Shown piece after piece: positions 13,579 through 25,693 of a stretch of DNA of 64,000 bases. Numbering within the stretch: the stretch's first letter is position 1; every line of letters starts with the position of its first letter. This DNA comes from Cloeon dipterum (taxonomy: Eukaryota > Arthropoda > Insecta > Ephemeroptera > Baetidae): positions 9,610,001 to 9,674,000 of the forward strand of contig NC_088788.1 of the NCBI RefSeq assembly GCF_949628265.1, written 5' to 3'. A program made the position numbers and the translations under genes. Under the pieces are notes generated by a model that was not told where the DNA came from, did no database searches, and saw only the letters and a program-made list of their open reading frames with translations.

Positions 13579-16500
13579 CTAGAAGTTGTTGAAGTTGTTG
13601 CCACCGATTTGGTTGTAGCCCATATTGTTGCCCATGCCGCCGCCAGGGAACCCACCGCGGAAGTTGTTGCCCATGCCTGCTCGGACAGAAGGCGAGAAAT
13701 CAGCTCTATCTCCTCTTTCGTCCTCGTAAAACGCACCACCTCCGCCACCTCCACCACCACCTCCGTAGCCGCCGCCGCCGCCACCGCCGCCTCCTCCATA
13801 GCCACCGCCGCCGTAGTTTCCATTGCTGCCGCCCATTCCGCCCATGCCGCCGCCGCCTACACCGCCGCCGCCACCGCCTCCAGGCGACGAGTTGAGGAAC
13901 AGTTCAATGTAGCGGTGCTGCATGTGGGCTTTGTCCTGGAAACAAATAATGCAAGTGTTTAAAAAGTGGAATGAATTACTTTTTATTTGAAAAAATCGAT
14001 ATCATGATAAAGTTAACCCTAGCCATTAGCCAAACAATTTTTTACAGAATACTTCTGACCAAAAGTGCACCTAATTTCATTTTTTTTTTCGAATTTTACC
14101 GGTTACGCCCTCTTTACTTTAACAAAGTAAATTAATTAAGCGTGAAAATTTAAGTGAGAAGATACAAAAATAGTAGAACTTGAAAGTATTTTTTTTTTAA
14201 ATTGCAGATTATCAAAAGGTGTCTGTGTTTGGCCTCATTAAAATTCACCAGTTGATAATAGCGTAAAAGACTGCCTATATTGAGACAAATAAGTTGAATT
14301 CTAACGAGTTTCCTTGCTAGAGCAAAAGTAAAATGTTTGAAATAAAAAATTTCATAATTTTAATTTTCCCAAGATTTACCAAAAGAACTGACACATTTTT
14401 TATTTGAAGATAAAGATTACATACCTTGTTCATGGCTTTGACTGCATCGTCGTGTGTTTCAAACTCGACGTCAGCCTCGCCAGACGCTCTTCCAGAGTTG
14501 TCGTGAATCAACCTAATGTTAATCGGCGTGAGCGGCCTGAAGAACTGCAAGACAAAGAAAAAGGGGTGAGCGCTTTCGAGGGCGAGCCGCAGAGGGAGAT
14601 GAGATTGTGAGGAGAGATTGTGAGAGAGCTAACCTCTGCGATGTCGGATTCAGTGGCCCGGAAGGGGAGACCCCTCATGTGAACGCAGTGGCCGCCGTCG
14701 TTTTGCCACATGCCACCGCCTCCCCCACCTCCGCCTCCACCACCACCCCTGCCTCCATAGTTGCCGCCTCCAGGTTTCATCGCGGACCCTCGGCTACCCC
14801 GCGGGCCCCCCCAATTGTTGTCATTGTAGCCCCAGCCATCGTCATAATCCCCATACCCTGTGGGAGCAACAGATCATATTGTGATTCTTACACGCAACAA
14901 AACTGCATTATTTTTGTCCTCGCTCTGCCGCCTAAGACCGGTGCAAGCACAACTTTGATGTTTGACTTAGATTGATTGGTAAAATATACATAAGGCGTTT
15001 TATTTCCACACCACGGCACGGCAGATTGAATGAAAAGTCCCTCTAATGGATTCCTAATTTTGTCCTTTAATTTAAATTTTATCTCCAAGGGAAATTATGG
15101 AATACAAAATGGATCGGAATTAAAATTTCGGATTGTAAACCAGGGCTGGATAAATTTTTCTGTTTTTCTCTAATAATTAGCAAATATTAAAAGAGTAATT
15201 TTCATACTGACTTTAATTCAATATAAATAAAAATAAATTATTTTGTAATTATTCTACAGCGTTCAACTTGAAATTTAAAACTAATAACAACAATAGAATG
15301 TACAGGAGCTGGATTAATTTATAAATTGCATTGGACTGTTTTAAAAATGTACGAATACAGTGGCTCCATCTATTGATGGCTTTCTAAAATCAGCCAATGT
15401 GTGAAAATCGTATAACAATGCTCACAGTATGATAAACAAATGAGCTTTAGTAAAATAAATACAACAAAATTATTATGGTCTGTTTAATATTTATTTTACG
15501 TAAATATTATTACCAAAATCTAATTTAGAACCAAGAGTGAAATGAATAATTTATCTCATAAAAAGGAGCCAATAGTTTGGAAAAAATCTTGCATTGGTCT
15601 GTCGGCGACGAGTGTGCGAATCGGACTGAAAAAGATGTAGTTAAAACCAACCCTTGAAGCTGCGCGACCCGCGGCCCATGCCATAGCGGTTCATACCCCC
15701 GTAGCGGTCTCCTCTATCATAGGGCGCCGGACGCTGCGAAAACCCCATGGGGCGCATCTTGGGACCCAACGCCGCTCGCACTTCTGATAAGCTACTGCGG
15801 AATATTTCTATGTATCTGCAAAAACAGTTTGCGACTCATCATCAAGAATAATTACCATCCACACACCCCTAACCCAACCATGGTCATGCAAGCAACTCTA
15901 CTCTGTCCGGCTCTCGTGTCGGAGAGCCAATATTTTTGTTTCTGAACAGTAATTTGTAACGAAAGGAGTCACGAGCAAACCACCCAGGTTCCTCAGGGTC
16001 TCCCATTCGAACTCCCCACCTGTGTCCTATTTTCTCCTTGTGTTTCAGCAGAGCCTTCTCGGCCACCTCCTTGTTAATAAACTGAACGTACGCCTCCCCA
16101 GTGCTCCTTCCCTGGTAGTCTGTCGGTAACGAAATCCCGTTGGGTACTATCTCCATCCCTACCCAACCAGATCAGAGAGAAATACATAGTAGTACACATG
16201 TGGCGCATCAGCATCGTCGTAAAGACGCAGTTTTTTTTAAAATAAAATTCAGGACAGCGGCCGTCAGGGTTGCCACCCGACGAGGTCGGCTACCCTGACG
16301 AGGAGGGCGCCCGCATACCAACCTGAGAAAAACTGCGCTATTTCCTCCTTGGAACAGCCAAACGGCAGCCCGCGAAGACGCACACAGCCATCGTCCATCG
16401 CGTTCTCCAAGTTCAGTCCGCTCCGCTTCACCACCCAGTCCATCTCGGACCGCTTCGCTTTGAAAACTGAACAAAAACGTTATTAATTCCACATAATGAG

Positions 16501-18433
16501 AGACAGAAATATTTTTCTAAACATCTGTATAAAATAAAATAAAATTACGTCAAAATTTAACCTTGTGAATGATCATAAAACAAAACTAATACATTGTAGT
16601 GCCTGCCTATAGGTGGCCCTCTCCTCCACCTTTTACAACCTCACAATTAGTAGCAGTGTCGCCAAAATTGAAGGTAATTCCTTTAATAAATTCCTCAAAT
16701 TTGTAAAATGCCTTTATTATAAGCTTTGGTAATTTCAACTGTAAAACAGTACAAGAATTCAATAAATAATATGGAATTTTGTGTATTTAAATAATTTACA
16801 ATTAAAATAGTCAGAATAAATATCACAAGTCATTAGCATTAAATTAAAACAAACTCGGCTTACAGCAGAGGGGAAGATTAGAATTGACACTGCTACTAGT
16901 GCAATAGTTGTAAAAGGTGGAGGAGAGTACCACATATAGGCAGGCACTACATCATTTAATTTTACATTAAGGGCACGAGTATTTTAACAATTAAGTGGAA
17001 ACGACTTAATTTGACAGAGGGCTGGAACAAACATGACAATAATTTTACTTATAAATAATTAAAGTGAATTGAAACAGTAAAGCAATCGAAAATTACTTTC
17101 ATTTGGTTGGTGCAGTAAAAAAATACCAAATTGACAGTTTAAACACATTTTTTACGATGTTCTAGAATTAAAAGAGGGACTTTGCATGGCTAAAAATTTT
17201 TAATATGCCAACTATCTCCAAAATTCACAGCGCTTGAACGTGTTTACGGTATTTTCTTGGCAGATTTAAAAGTAGACCCTAATGTAATAAATAAGCGGTG
17301 CCAGCATCTTTCAAGTTTTTACCGACAGCAAAATTGGTCTATCTCGCAAATTGGCAACAATGACTGAGGAACTTAGACACGTGCTCTGGGAGACGTTAAT
17401 AGCATAAAGGATTTCGGCCAATTTTACCACCATTAATGGTGGCAAGGAGCTATATATTTTACAACGGAAGAAACATAGATGGGCGAATTTTGCGCGGAAA
17501 GATTGGCAATTTAACAGATAAAAAGCTCAATAGATAAGGAAATATAATAAAAAAAATTAATCCTTTTCCTTGAGCAAAATTTTAAAGTAAAATTCATAGC
17601 TACAGCTAAAGCAAGCAATAATGAGATAAAAAATATATGAACAAAATATTTATCCGCAGCCAAAGTTAATATTTAAACGAAACAATGCAGATGAGTCCGC
17701 TCAAAAGAAAGATTCAATTATTGTGTCTTTAATTCTATGAACATGCATGTCATGAGTCATGAGAACACGTGTGACGCATTCTACAAAATGCCGCCACTCG
17801 CTCTCAAACTTTAATCCTGCTCTTTAACAAGCCTAAAATTCCGAAAATTCCATTCATTTCTTGAGAAGAAGAATTGCTAAATTTGATTCCTACATACTTT
17901 CTCTTCACGCAAAGATGAATTTTGTCCATCTTTGAATTTTTAGAGGACAGGTTCCGATTCTGTGTCCTTTTAGTATTTTGAAAATTCTCCATGAAATACT
18001 AGAAGCCATCAGAAATTAACTTTTCGATGTACACAAAACTTCATCAAAGCCAACAAAACCTACGATTTGAACAAGAAGACATTTTTATTCAACACACCTT
18101 CAATGTATCTGTGACCCATGTGCTCTTTGTCCTTCTTAAGTGCCATCTCGATGTCCTCAGGTGACTCCATCTCGATGTAGGCCTCGCCGCTGGGCCGGCC
18201 TTCTCGGGACATGGTCATCTGGATGCCCAGCTTTCCATTTTTAATATTGCATGCGCCCTCAAAAGCTGTAAAAAATCAATGCCTGTTGGGCTACGTGCGA
18301 AAGAAAGCAGCGTGGGCTTACAGAAGAACTTGAGGATCTCATCAACAGTGGTCGACCAGGGCAGGCCGCGCACTTTGATGACGTACTCGTCGTCGTCTCT
18401 TTTGCTCATCTTCAGGTCTTCGCTGTCAGACAT
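13579..18433 (-). CDS. glo: hnRNP H/F-family RNA-binding protein with three quasi-RRMs (glorund-like), complete, 8 coding exons
   Basis: Binds G-rich RNA and controls splicing; Drosophila glorund also represses nanos translation. Exons: 18433-18322, 18265-18098, 16466-16323, 16158-16020, 15815-15652, 14857-14634, 14544-14425, 13935-13579 (1428 bases, 475 aa). qRRM1 (~17-95) contains [10 protein letters not shown] and [13 protein letters not shown]. qRRM2 (~113-190) contains [15 protein letters not shown] and [10 protein letters not shown], the diagnostic hnRNP H/F sequence. qRRM3 (~288-365) contains [17 protein letters not shown] and [12 protein letters not shown]. Glycine-rich segments lie before qRRM3 and in the tail, with runs of ten or more Gly and a NNMGYN-type end. 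The start at MSDSED was chosen because an in-frame ATG further upstream lies in non-conserved sequence. A donor near 18659 suggests a separate 5' UTR exon. Intron 2 (1.6 kb) carries a MITE. Confidence 0.94.
16595..16951. mobile_element. MITE with ~70-bp inverted arms in hnRNP H/F intron 2
   Basis: The two ends are inverted copies: TGTAGTGCCTGCCTAT at the left and its complement at the right edge. Complementarity continues inward through the CTCTCCTCCACCTTTTACAAC block and again through AGTAGCAGTGTC, giving arms of about 70 bases around a ~210-base AT-rich centre. There is no coding capacity. ACAT occurs at both borders (16591-16594 and 16949-16952) but overlaps the terminal repeat, so the target duplication is uncertain. 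Confidence 0.85.
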
Positions 18434-19229
18434 TTCTCGGCTGAACAGTGAACAGCTAGCGAAAAGGGCATTAAGAGCGAGATTAGAGCGGGCTCTCTCG
18501 AGAGAGGTGAGATCGAAGCGCAAAAATAGAACGATCGAATGTCACCGCAATCGGCTAATGCGTTTCAGCATTTTAGGAGTCGAGATGCGACACGCCAGCC
18601 TCGCGCACTAGGTTGCCTTAATGGCTCAGAAACTGTATTTTCACAAGAATAACACTTACTTTGCGAGAAATGCCTGAAATCTAAAAAGCTTCGTAAACAG
18701 TCAACACAACGTTTGTCTACTTAACGTCGGCGTTTAGCGTTTACCACCGGAAGTTTGACTCGGATCAACCATGCGCACGCCGCTGCTGGTGGCCATTGAA
18801 TTCGTCAAAAATTTGTAAGGTGTTCACAAAGGAGAGGAGATGTTTTTAAATTTTTACGAACAAATTTGATTTAAACAGGAACTTGCTTTTTAATTTATGG
18901 TGTTATTTTCATTTGAATGATAAAAAATTCATAAAACCCTACAAATTTAATATGAGATTCGTAACCAAAGCTGCATTGCAAGCGTAGTCCTCTTCTCATT
19001 TCTATAACCCTGTCTGCGCGCACTCTTTATTCTGCTACTGCGCAGCGATTGGTCGCACTTCGTTGAGTTTTCGAGCGTTTTCGCTCGCGGCCCAAGCGCA
19101 CTTCCGGATTCGACGAACAATTGGAAGACATCTTGGATTTGTTGCCGTCGGTTCCAACAGCAAATTAGGAATTTTGAATTTCGCTCTCCTCTCTTCGTTA
19201 GGGGCTGTTCGCCCTCCAAATAAGGCAAT
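18434..19229. promoter_or_regulatory. Shared upstream region of hnRNP H/F (-) and SF1 (+)
   Basis: Two divergent RNA-processing genes have start codons 796 bases apart. Near 18650-18660 the minus strand has a good splice donor (CGCAAA followed by GTAAGT), so the hnRNP H/F 5' UTR is probably split. The middle (18800-18960) is AT-rich. The SF1-proximal 250 bases are GC-richer and contain its leader. Confidence 0.65.
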
Positions 19230-22200
19230 ATGGAGGACTCATATGGCTATTATGATAATTCGACATCCATGCTGAACCCGAGCTACCTTCAGATGGCCCA
19301 CAACAACAGCGGTGGCAGTGGCGGCAGCGGAGGCGGCAAGGACAGGAAACGGGAACACGATCACGAAGATGGTTTGATTTTATTCTATATTCAATTGAAT
19401 TCGCCCTTTTATGACCCGGTTGTTCTGCAGAATATCCCGAGGAGACCCGCGAAGAGAGGCGTGCACGTCGAAAGAAGTCGCGGTGGGGCGGTGGCGAGTA
19501 CGAGAAGACTTTCATCCCCGGCATGCCCACGATACTGCCGAGCAACCTGAGCAAAAACCAGGAAAAGGCGTACCTGCGTAAGTTTTCAATTCCGAGCCCT
19601 GCGCGCCTTCTCTCTTTCCCTCTAATGTGTCTAGAAAATTAATGATGATAATTTTCTTCAAATTGTTTACGTTTTTAATAAATAACCACCTTTTCTCGCA
19701 GTATCAAAGCATACAGCAAGTCCCTGTAGGAATGCTCGCAGACAAAATTTATAATTTTCTTTCTCCTGATCTCTAATTTTTATTTTCACGCGTGTGCGAC
19801 CTGTCGGATGGATTCTAATTGTGTGTGGGCTTTGTGCCCCTTCTAACCCCCTTTCTTACAGTGCAACTGCAGATCGAGGATATCAGCAGGAAACTTCGCA
19901 CGGGCGATTTGGGCATTTCGTCCAATCCGGAAGAAAGGTTTGATCATGTAGCTAAGCGGACGGGGGCGGGCGGGCCTGACTCATTTGTAATCTCTCTCTG
20001 TCTTTCGATTCAATCGGCTTTCTGCCAATTCTAGCCAGAGTAGCACGAAAGGAACACACTTAATGCACAATTTCCAGGCAAAACTAACCCGATATAACTT
20101 TGTCTTATTAGGAAAAGAAAGAGCGTCGAGTCTGACTCGATAATAAATCACACTACTCTTTTGCAGGTACCCTAAGCAATGTCTCACACACATTGATCAA
20201 TTAATAATAATTTTATTATTTTTCTAATAAGCGTGTTGTAACTGAGATTTTGTGGGTGCGGGTAGCATTAGGCAGAAAGCGCGCGCGGGCGCTTAGTCAG
20301 AGAGTCAGGTAGCTAGAGCGTGTGTCTTCTCGTGAACAGGTCTCCCTCGCCAGAGCCCATCTACAGCAGCGACGGCAAGCGACTCAACACCAGAGAGTAC
20401 CGCACCCGCAAGAACCTCGAGGAAGAGCGGCACAAATTGATCCACCAGCTGCAGTCGGTCAACCCGGAGTACAAGCCACCGGTTGACTACAAGTGAGTAA
20501 CGTCAAACAGCCCAGAAAATTTAATAGAGGAGTTTGTGCTGAGGAATAATGCTTAAAAAGCAAGGCGGAAAGCAATATCACGAGGAATTTATTAGGATTT
20601 GATTAATTGTTTGGAAGAGCTAAGCAACATTTTACAGAAAATGACTCTAAACGTAATATTAGGCTCCTTTCACAATTCATCCTTGAGTTTTAACAAAAAT
20701 TAAATTGAACTGAATTTACTTAGTTACATTCAGTAAAATATCTTAAAGCACAAATGTTTTCAAATTTAAAACAATCACACGACTCTTGAGTATATTTATA
20801 TTTTAAATTTTATAATTACACTTTTACGTTGTTTAAAATAGGTTTGTGCAATGAATCACAGACATCACAGTGTTGCAGTCTTTTTAAAACGTGTTTTTAT
20901 TCGTATATTTTATTTTTAATTGGACGGGTTTCCCTACTTAATGACTAGTTTGTTGCGTGTGCATGACTACTGTGCACTGTGGCAAAACATTTGCTTTAAT
21001 TTAATTGTTAGTTACACAAGTTCTTCTTACGCGCTCTTCTGGCTCTTAAGAGTTACTCACTAACATCAATTTAAAACAAGATTTTTTCATCATTCAGGTT
21101 ATTTTGAGTCTTGAAGCCTGAAACAAAAATTTTTAGACACATTTTAAATCAGGCTCTCTGCTTTCACATATTTTAAGTTTTTAAGATTCACCTAAAACGT
21201 GTAAAATTAAATGGGTCACTTCCCAATATTTGCGGACTGGAAAATGGCAAAATAATAAATACAGGGAAATATATGTCTACAAAAAATTGCTGAAATGCGA
21301 CTGCTATTGAAATAAATGCACTAAAATGTTCGCTTTTCTCTGACGTAGGATGCATATTAACCAAGAGTTGGGTGTGAGAGGGGGGCCCGTGGCACCCCTT
21401 TTCAGTATTCTGTTCCATTCCTTCCTGTTTAAAAACGGCCTTTTCTGGGTTGTGGCTCGAACGGACCGGAAATGATGGAGAATGACGTAAAATCTGTGCC
21501 GGCAGGAGCAGTCGTAGATTTCATATTTTATTGGGAATGAAACATGATTTTAACACATATATAATGGATCTTTTTTTGGTGCTTGTCCCTAAGAGCCATA
21601 ATCATCTTAAACAACGCCCTTCAATAAGTGTGTCCAGATTTTTGAATTTTTACGAAAAAGCGAAGTATTATTTTTAATTAAATTAAGATCTCATGAGATG
21701 CTAGTTGATGAGACTTTTTTGTCAAATATATAAACAAAATAAGCGCTTCCTCGAGGGTTTATTGTGAGCGTAACACATTGAGCCGTAGGATTTAATCATA
21801 AAATATTAATTAATTTGTTTTGTATATAAAGATATAAAATAAAAATATGATATTCACGGAAAAACAGCAAATTAATAATGGATCAATACAGTTTCCGCGC
21901 GTGTCTATTTTTTAATAAGTTGCTTTCTCCCTGTGAAACAAAAATTCAAATATTTTTGGGTCATTATCATTCAATCGCAGACGACCTTTTATTCAGATTT
22001 CCCTTTCCTAAAAATCACTTAAAATAGGTTCCAATATTTAGAAAAGTTAAAGGATCACGTTTGAATTTGACGCAAGCTTCTGATGTGAAACCTGGTTCGT
22101 GTACGAGATAGATATATTTTTTATTAAATTTGATGTTACCTGCAGGAAAAAAATAAATTAAATCCAATATATCCTTGATAATTCCTTTAAAACACGTTAT

Positions 22201-24096
22201 GTCCAAGCATTTCAATGGACCAACCATCCAAGTGAAAACTGAACTGACCTGTCTTGCAGTGTTTTCCCAGTACAAACTCCTCTGAGTGCCCTGGCCTCTA
22301 TTTAAAACGCTTATTTTTCATTTCAAGGAGATGGCAAGTTGATTTAAGTATTTATCTGTCGGTATGACTTAATTTTTGCTACCGCCAATCGTGATTTTTT
22401 TTCCAAGAACAAGTTTAAATTTTATTCTTTTCAGGCCACCAGTGGTGAGGGTGAGCGACAAGGTGATGATCCCCCAAGAAGAACACCCAGATATAAACTT
22501 CGTCGGTCTTTTGATCGGGCCCCGCGGCAACACCCTAAAATGTAACGTCATTCTTAGAAAAAACATTCATATATTTAACGCTTTTATTTATTCTGCAGCC
22601 ATGGAAAGGGAAACGGGTGCAAAAATTATTATCAGAGGAAAGGGCTCAGTGAAGGAGGGAAAAGTGGGCCGAAAAGATGGTCAACCCCTGCCAGGCGAGG
22701 ACGAACCTCTGCACGCATATGTCACCGCGAACAATCCGGAATCGGTCAAAAAGGCTGTTGATCAGGTAAATTGAGGCTTTCTTATTAATTTGTTCATATC
22801 ATTTAATTTCAATTGATCACAAACAAGTGCACTAGTAATCAAGTAGTTCTTTCAAATTAAATTAAATTATTTTTAATATTGTTCAAAATATAGTTAAGAT
22901 TTAACTTCCTCTGTTGTTCTTGTGATTTCTACGCTAAATATAATTTTTTATAATTTTTCTTTAGATAAAAGAGATAATCCGTCAAGGCGTTGAGGTTCCT
23001 GAAGGCCAAAACGACCTGCGCCGTATGCAGCTGCGTGAACTGGCCCTCTTGAACGGTACCTTGAGGGAAAACGACGGACCTAGGTGCTCCAACTGTGGAG
23101 CTTCTACGCACAAATCGTGGCAGGTGAGTGATCATTCAATCTGAACAGCGTAAAAAAGCAGTTCATTTTTACGCAAACTGAATTTAACCAGAATGTATTT
23201 TTCCTTTTTGCAGTGTCCTGATAAGCCGAACATCACAAACAATGTCGTGTGCACCACCTGCGGAGGGGCTGGACACATCTCGCGCGATTGCCGCGTCAAG
23301 ATGCAGTTTGACGAGGCAGGCAACCCCATTGGGATGGAGGACAGGAATAAAATTGACGAGGAGGTACTAAATCATTTTCCTATTCAATTCAGCAGCTCAT
23401 TTAATTTGTAATACAGACAAAATTAAACTTATCGCGAGCAATTTAACTGTTAAATCCTTTCCATTAGTCTAAATGGTTTTATTTTTAATTTGTTTCCAGT
23501 ACATGTCGCTGATGGCAGAATTAGGTGAGGCACCGCCTCCTCCTCAAAAGAACGGGAACAGCCGATTCGGGCAACGCGCTACAGCCGCCTCATTATTTGA
23601 CACGCCGTCCGTTCCACGCGCCATCACTGAGGGCGCCGGCGGCCCGCCGGGTGTGGGAGGCATGCCGCCTCCGCCGAGCATGACGCAGCCGCCGCCCTGG
23701 AGCCAGCCACCGGCAGTAGGTGCGGCCGGGGGCAAGCCGCCCCCGAGCCTGATGTCGATGCCCCCGCAGATGCCGCCCAACATGGCGCAGCCGCCGCCCC
23801 CGTGGCAGACGCCGCCGCCCAGCATGATGCAGCAGCCGCCGCCACCGCCTCCAGGCGCCTGGCAGCCGCCTCCGGGCCAGATGCCGCCGCCGCCGTGGCA
23901 GCAGGGCCCCGGGCCAGTGCCGCCTCCACCGCCCCCGCCCGGACACGCAGCTGCCCCGGGCGTGCCGCCGCCGCCCGGCGTCTATAACTGGCAGTCGGCT
24001 TACCCGCCGCCGCCGCCGCCCGGAGGCGGCCCCCCGGACTTTGCCGCCCTCGCCGGAATTCTCTCGGCACCGCCGCCACCACCGCCAAGCTCGTAA
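19230..24096 (+). CDS. SF1: Splicing factor 1 / branchpoint-binding protein, complete, 9 exons
   Basis: Recognises the intron branchpoint and cooperates with U2AF in early spliceosome assembly. Exons: 19230-19371, 19431-19577, 19862-19937, 20340-20492, 22435-22541, 22599-22765, 22965-23123, 23214-23363, 23500-24096 (1698 bases, 565 aa). In order: a low-complexity Gly/Ser N-terminus; the U2AF-ligand motif RRKKSRWG; the [19 protein letters not shown] phosphorylation/linker segment; a KH-QUA2 domain (~175-300) with [10 protein letters not shown] and [20 protein letters not shown]; and two CCHC zinc knuckles, [14 protein letters not shown] (~305) and [14 protein letters not shown] (~330). Then come [12 protein letters not shown] and a ~170-residue proline-rich tail. 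Human SF1 has one knuckle; two are seen in yeast and many invertebrates. Intron 4 (1.94 kb) holds no recognisable gene. Confidence 0.97.
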
Positions 24097-24384
24097 ATTT
24101 CCTCTCCTCTCTTTCCTTCTGACTCACTCGACTCGCTTGATCATTCACTGGGGTGCCATTTGTTTTGTACGCGTTCTCTGTTGCTTCGACACCAGTTTCA
24201 ATTGAATCAAAGTAAATACACGCAAACTGTCCTTAAACTGTTAGGATTCTTGAGGGTAGGAACGAGTAGATGCGGATGTAGCGGTTCTTGATATTTTTCT
24301 TGGTATGTTTTGTGTCGTGGCCATTTGTCTCAACTGCATTTTGTATTTCTTGGAACCGGCCTTTCGACGTATTACAAGTAATGA

Positions 24385-24390
24385 AATAAA
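24385..24390 (+). terminator. Poly(A) signal of SF1
   Basis: AATAAA about 290 bases after the SF1 stop codon and the first canonical signal downstream of it. Confidence 0.7.
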
Positions 24391-25693
24391 TACAAATATA
24401 ATACTATCCATCCTGAAACTTTTGCCTCTTATTTATTGCCTCACATACTCATCGCTTAGTGTAATATTTTATCGAGCTCATATAGCTGAATGAATTCCAC
24501 AACAGTTAAAATTAAATTTTAATCTCAAGCCAACGCTTGTAATCAAAGAGTAAAAACATAAATTGTTCAATTTTCAATTATTCCAGCTAGTGAACTGAAA
24601 ATTGTTGCTTAAAAAATGTGTTAAATATGTTTCAAAAGAAAATGAATCGGGGAAAATATCCTTGCAAGCTAGGTGACTAAAAAACACCTACAAATTATTT
24701 TTAAAACGAGGTTCAACAAACTAAATATGTGCAAACTTCAATTGAATCCTGAGGCAAAATGAATTCTGCTTCAATTTTCCCTTTCAAAGATTTGTAATGC
24801 ACAAACAAAAGAATTAAGAAACAATTTTTATGCGAAATCCGTCTTTATTTTGGCAGGAAAATATATATTAATAACTTGTGACGGTTTGTCAGAGATTCCG
24901 GCCGGAATTTGCGCCACACCGTCACAAACCAAACAGATTGTTAGCCAGAGAAGCTACAAATCTAATAACTCAACAATCAGGGCGTCCTTTCTCTCGAGCA
25001 CCGAAAGGGATGTCGCTGGGAGGGGACAAAATAACTTAAGTATGTACACATGTGTAAGATCCAACAGACGGGCCTGATATAAATATTTAGTACACGGATT
25101 GCTGCCTGGACAACATCATCATCGTGGTCGTCTTGAAGAGCGGAGGGTGCTCGACGAGACCACAATTTTGCAAACACGGAATGATATTTTGTATCAAAAT
25201 ACACGACTGGCTCGATTGCGTAGCGGGTTTGAAGAAACGAAAGGGATGCTCTCTTCTAAGCTGCTGCTTTCCTGGGTTTTTGCTTGTAGACCGAAAGTAG
25301 GCACTTTAATTGTTACTTATTGTATCCAGTGGTCGAGGGACAATTTTTTGAGACTTCAGGAGGCACTGGTTGCGTGACAATTTCGACTAGCAAGTTTAGT
25401 ATGAAATCGCTCCACAAAAATATCCGAGTGCAAAACCGTTATTACCCTTTTTTATGTCTATAGTACTTAATAATTGCGGTTATCAGTTGCGTTACGACGA
25501 AATTATTTGGTTTGAAAGTTGTGCTTAACACTTAAAAGAACAGTAAGACGATGGCAGGCGAATTGTACACGGTAGAATTATATAGATCACTGCGAAAGAG
25601 TCGGTACGTGTCGGAAAGCTGCGTGTTTTCTTTTTTCCTGTTTTCCTCGCCGACAGCAAAGTGTAAGAAACGAATCACAAGATATGAAAGCGT
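24391..25693 (-). other. Convergent 3' region: probable long 3' UTR of mats
   Basis: 1.3 kb without a coding region. An AATAAA on the minus strand at 24849-24844 would give the mats transcript a 3' UTR of about 840 bases. The part from 24400 to 24840 is AT-rich and looks like plain spacer between the convergent SF1 and mats transcripts. I saw no conserved elements I could name. Confidence 0.5.

Noticed and set aside
15355-15400. Possible third fragment of the foldback MITE (CCATCTATTGATGGC segment)
   Set aside because: Only about 15 bases resemble the MITE and they are self-complementary; too short to support.
23544-24148. Long frames antisense and out of frame in the last SF1 exon, and in the Gly-rich hnRNP exons
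   Set aside because: Shadows of proline-rich and glycine-rich coding repeats.
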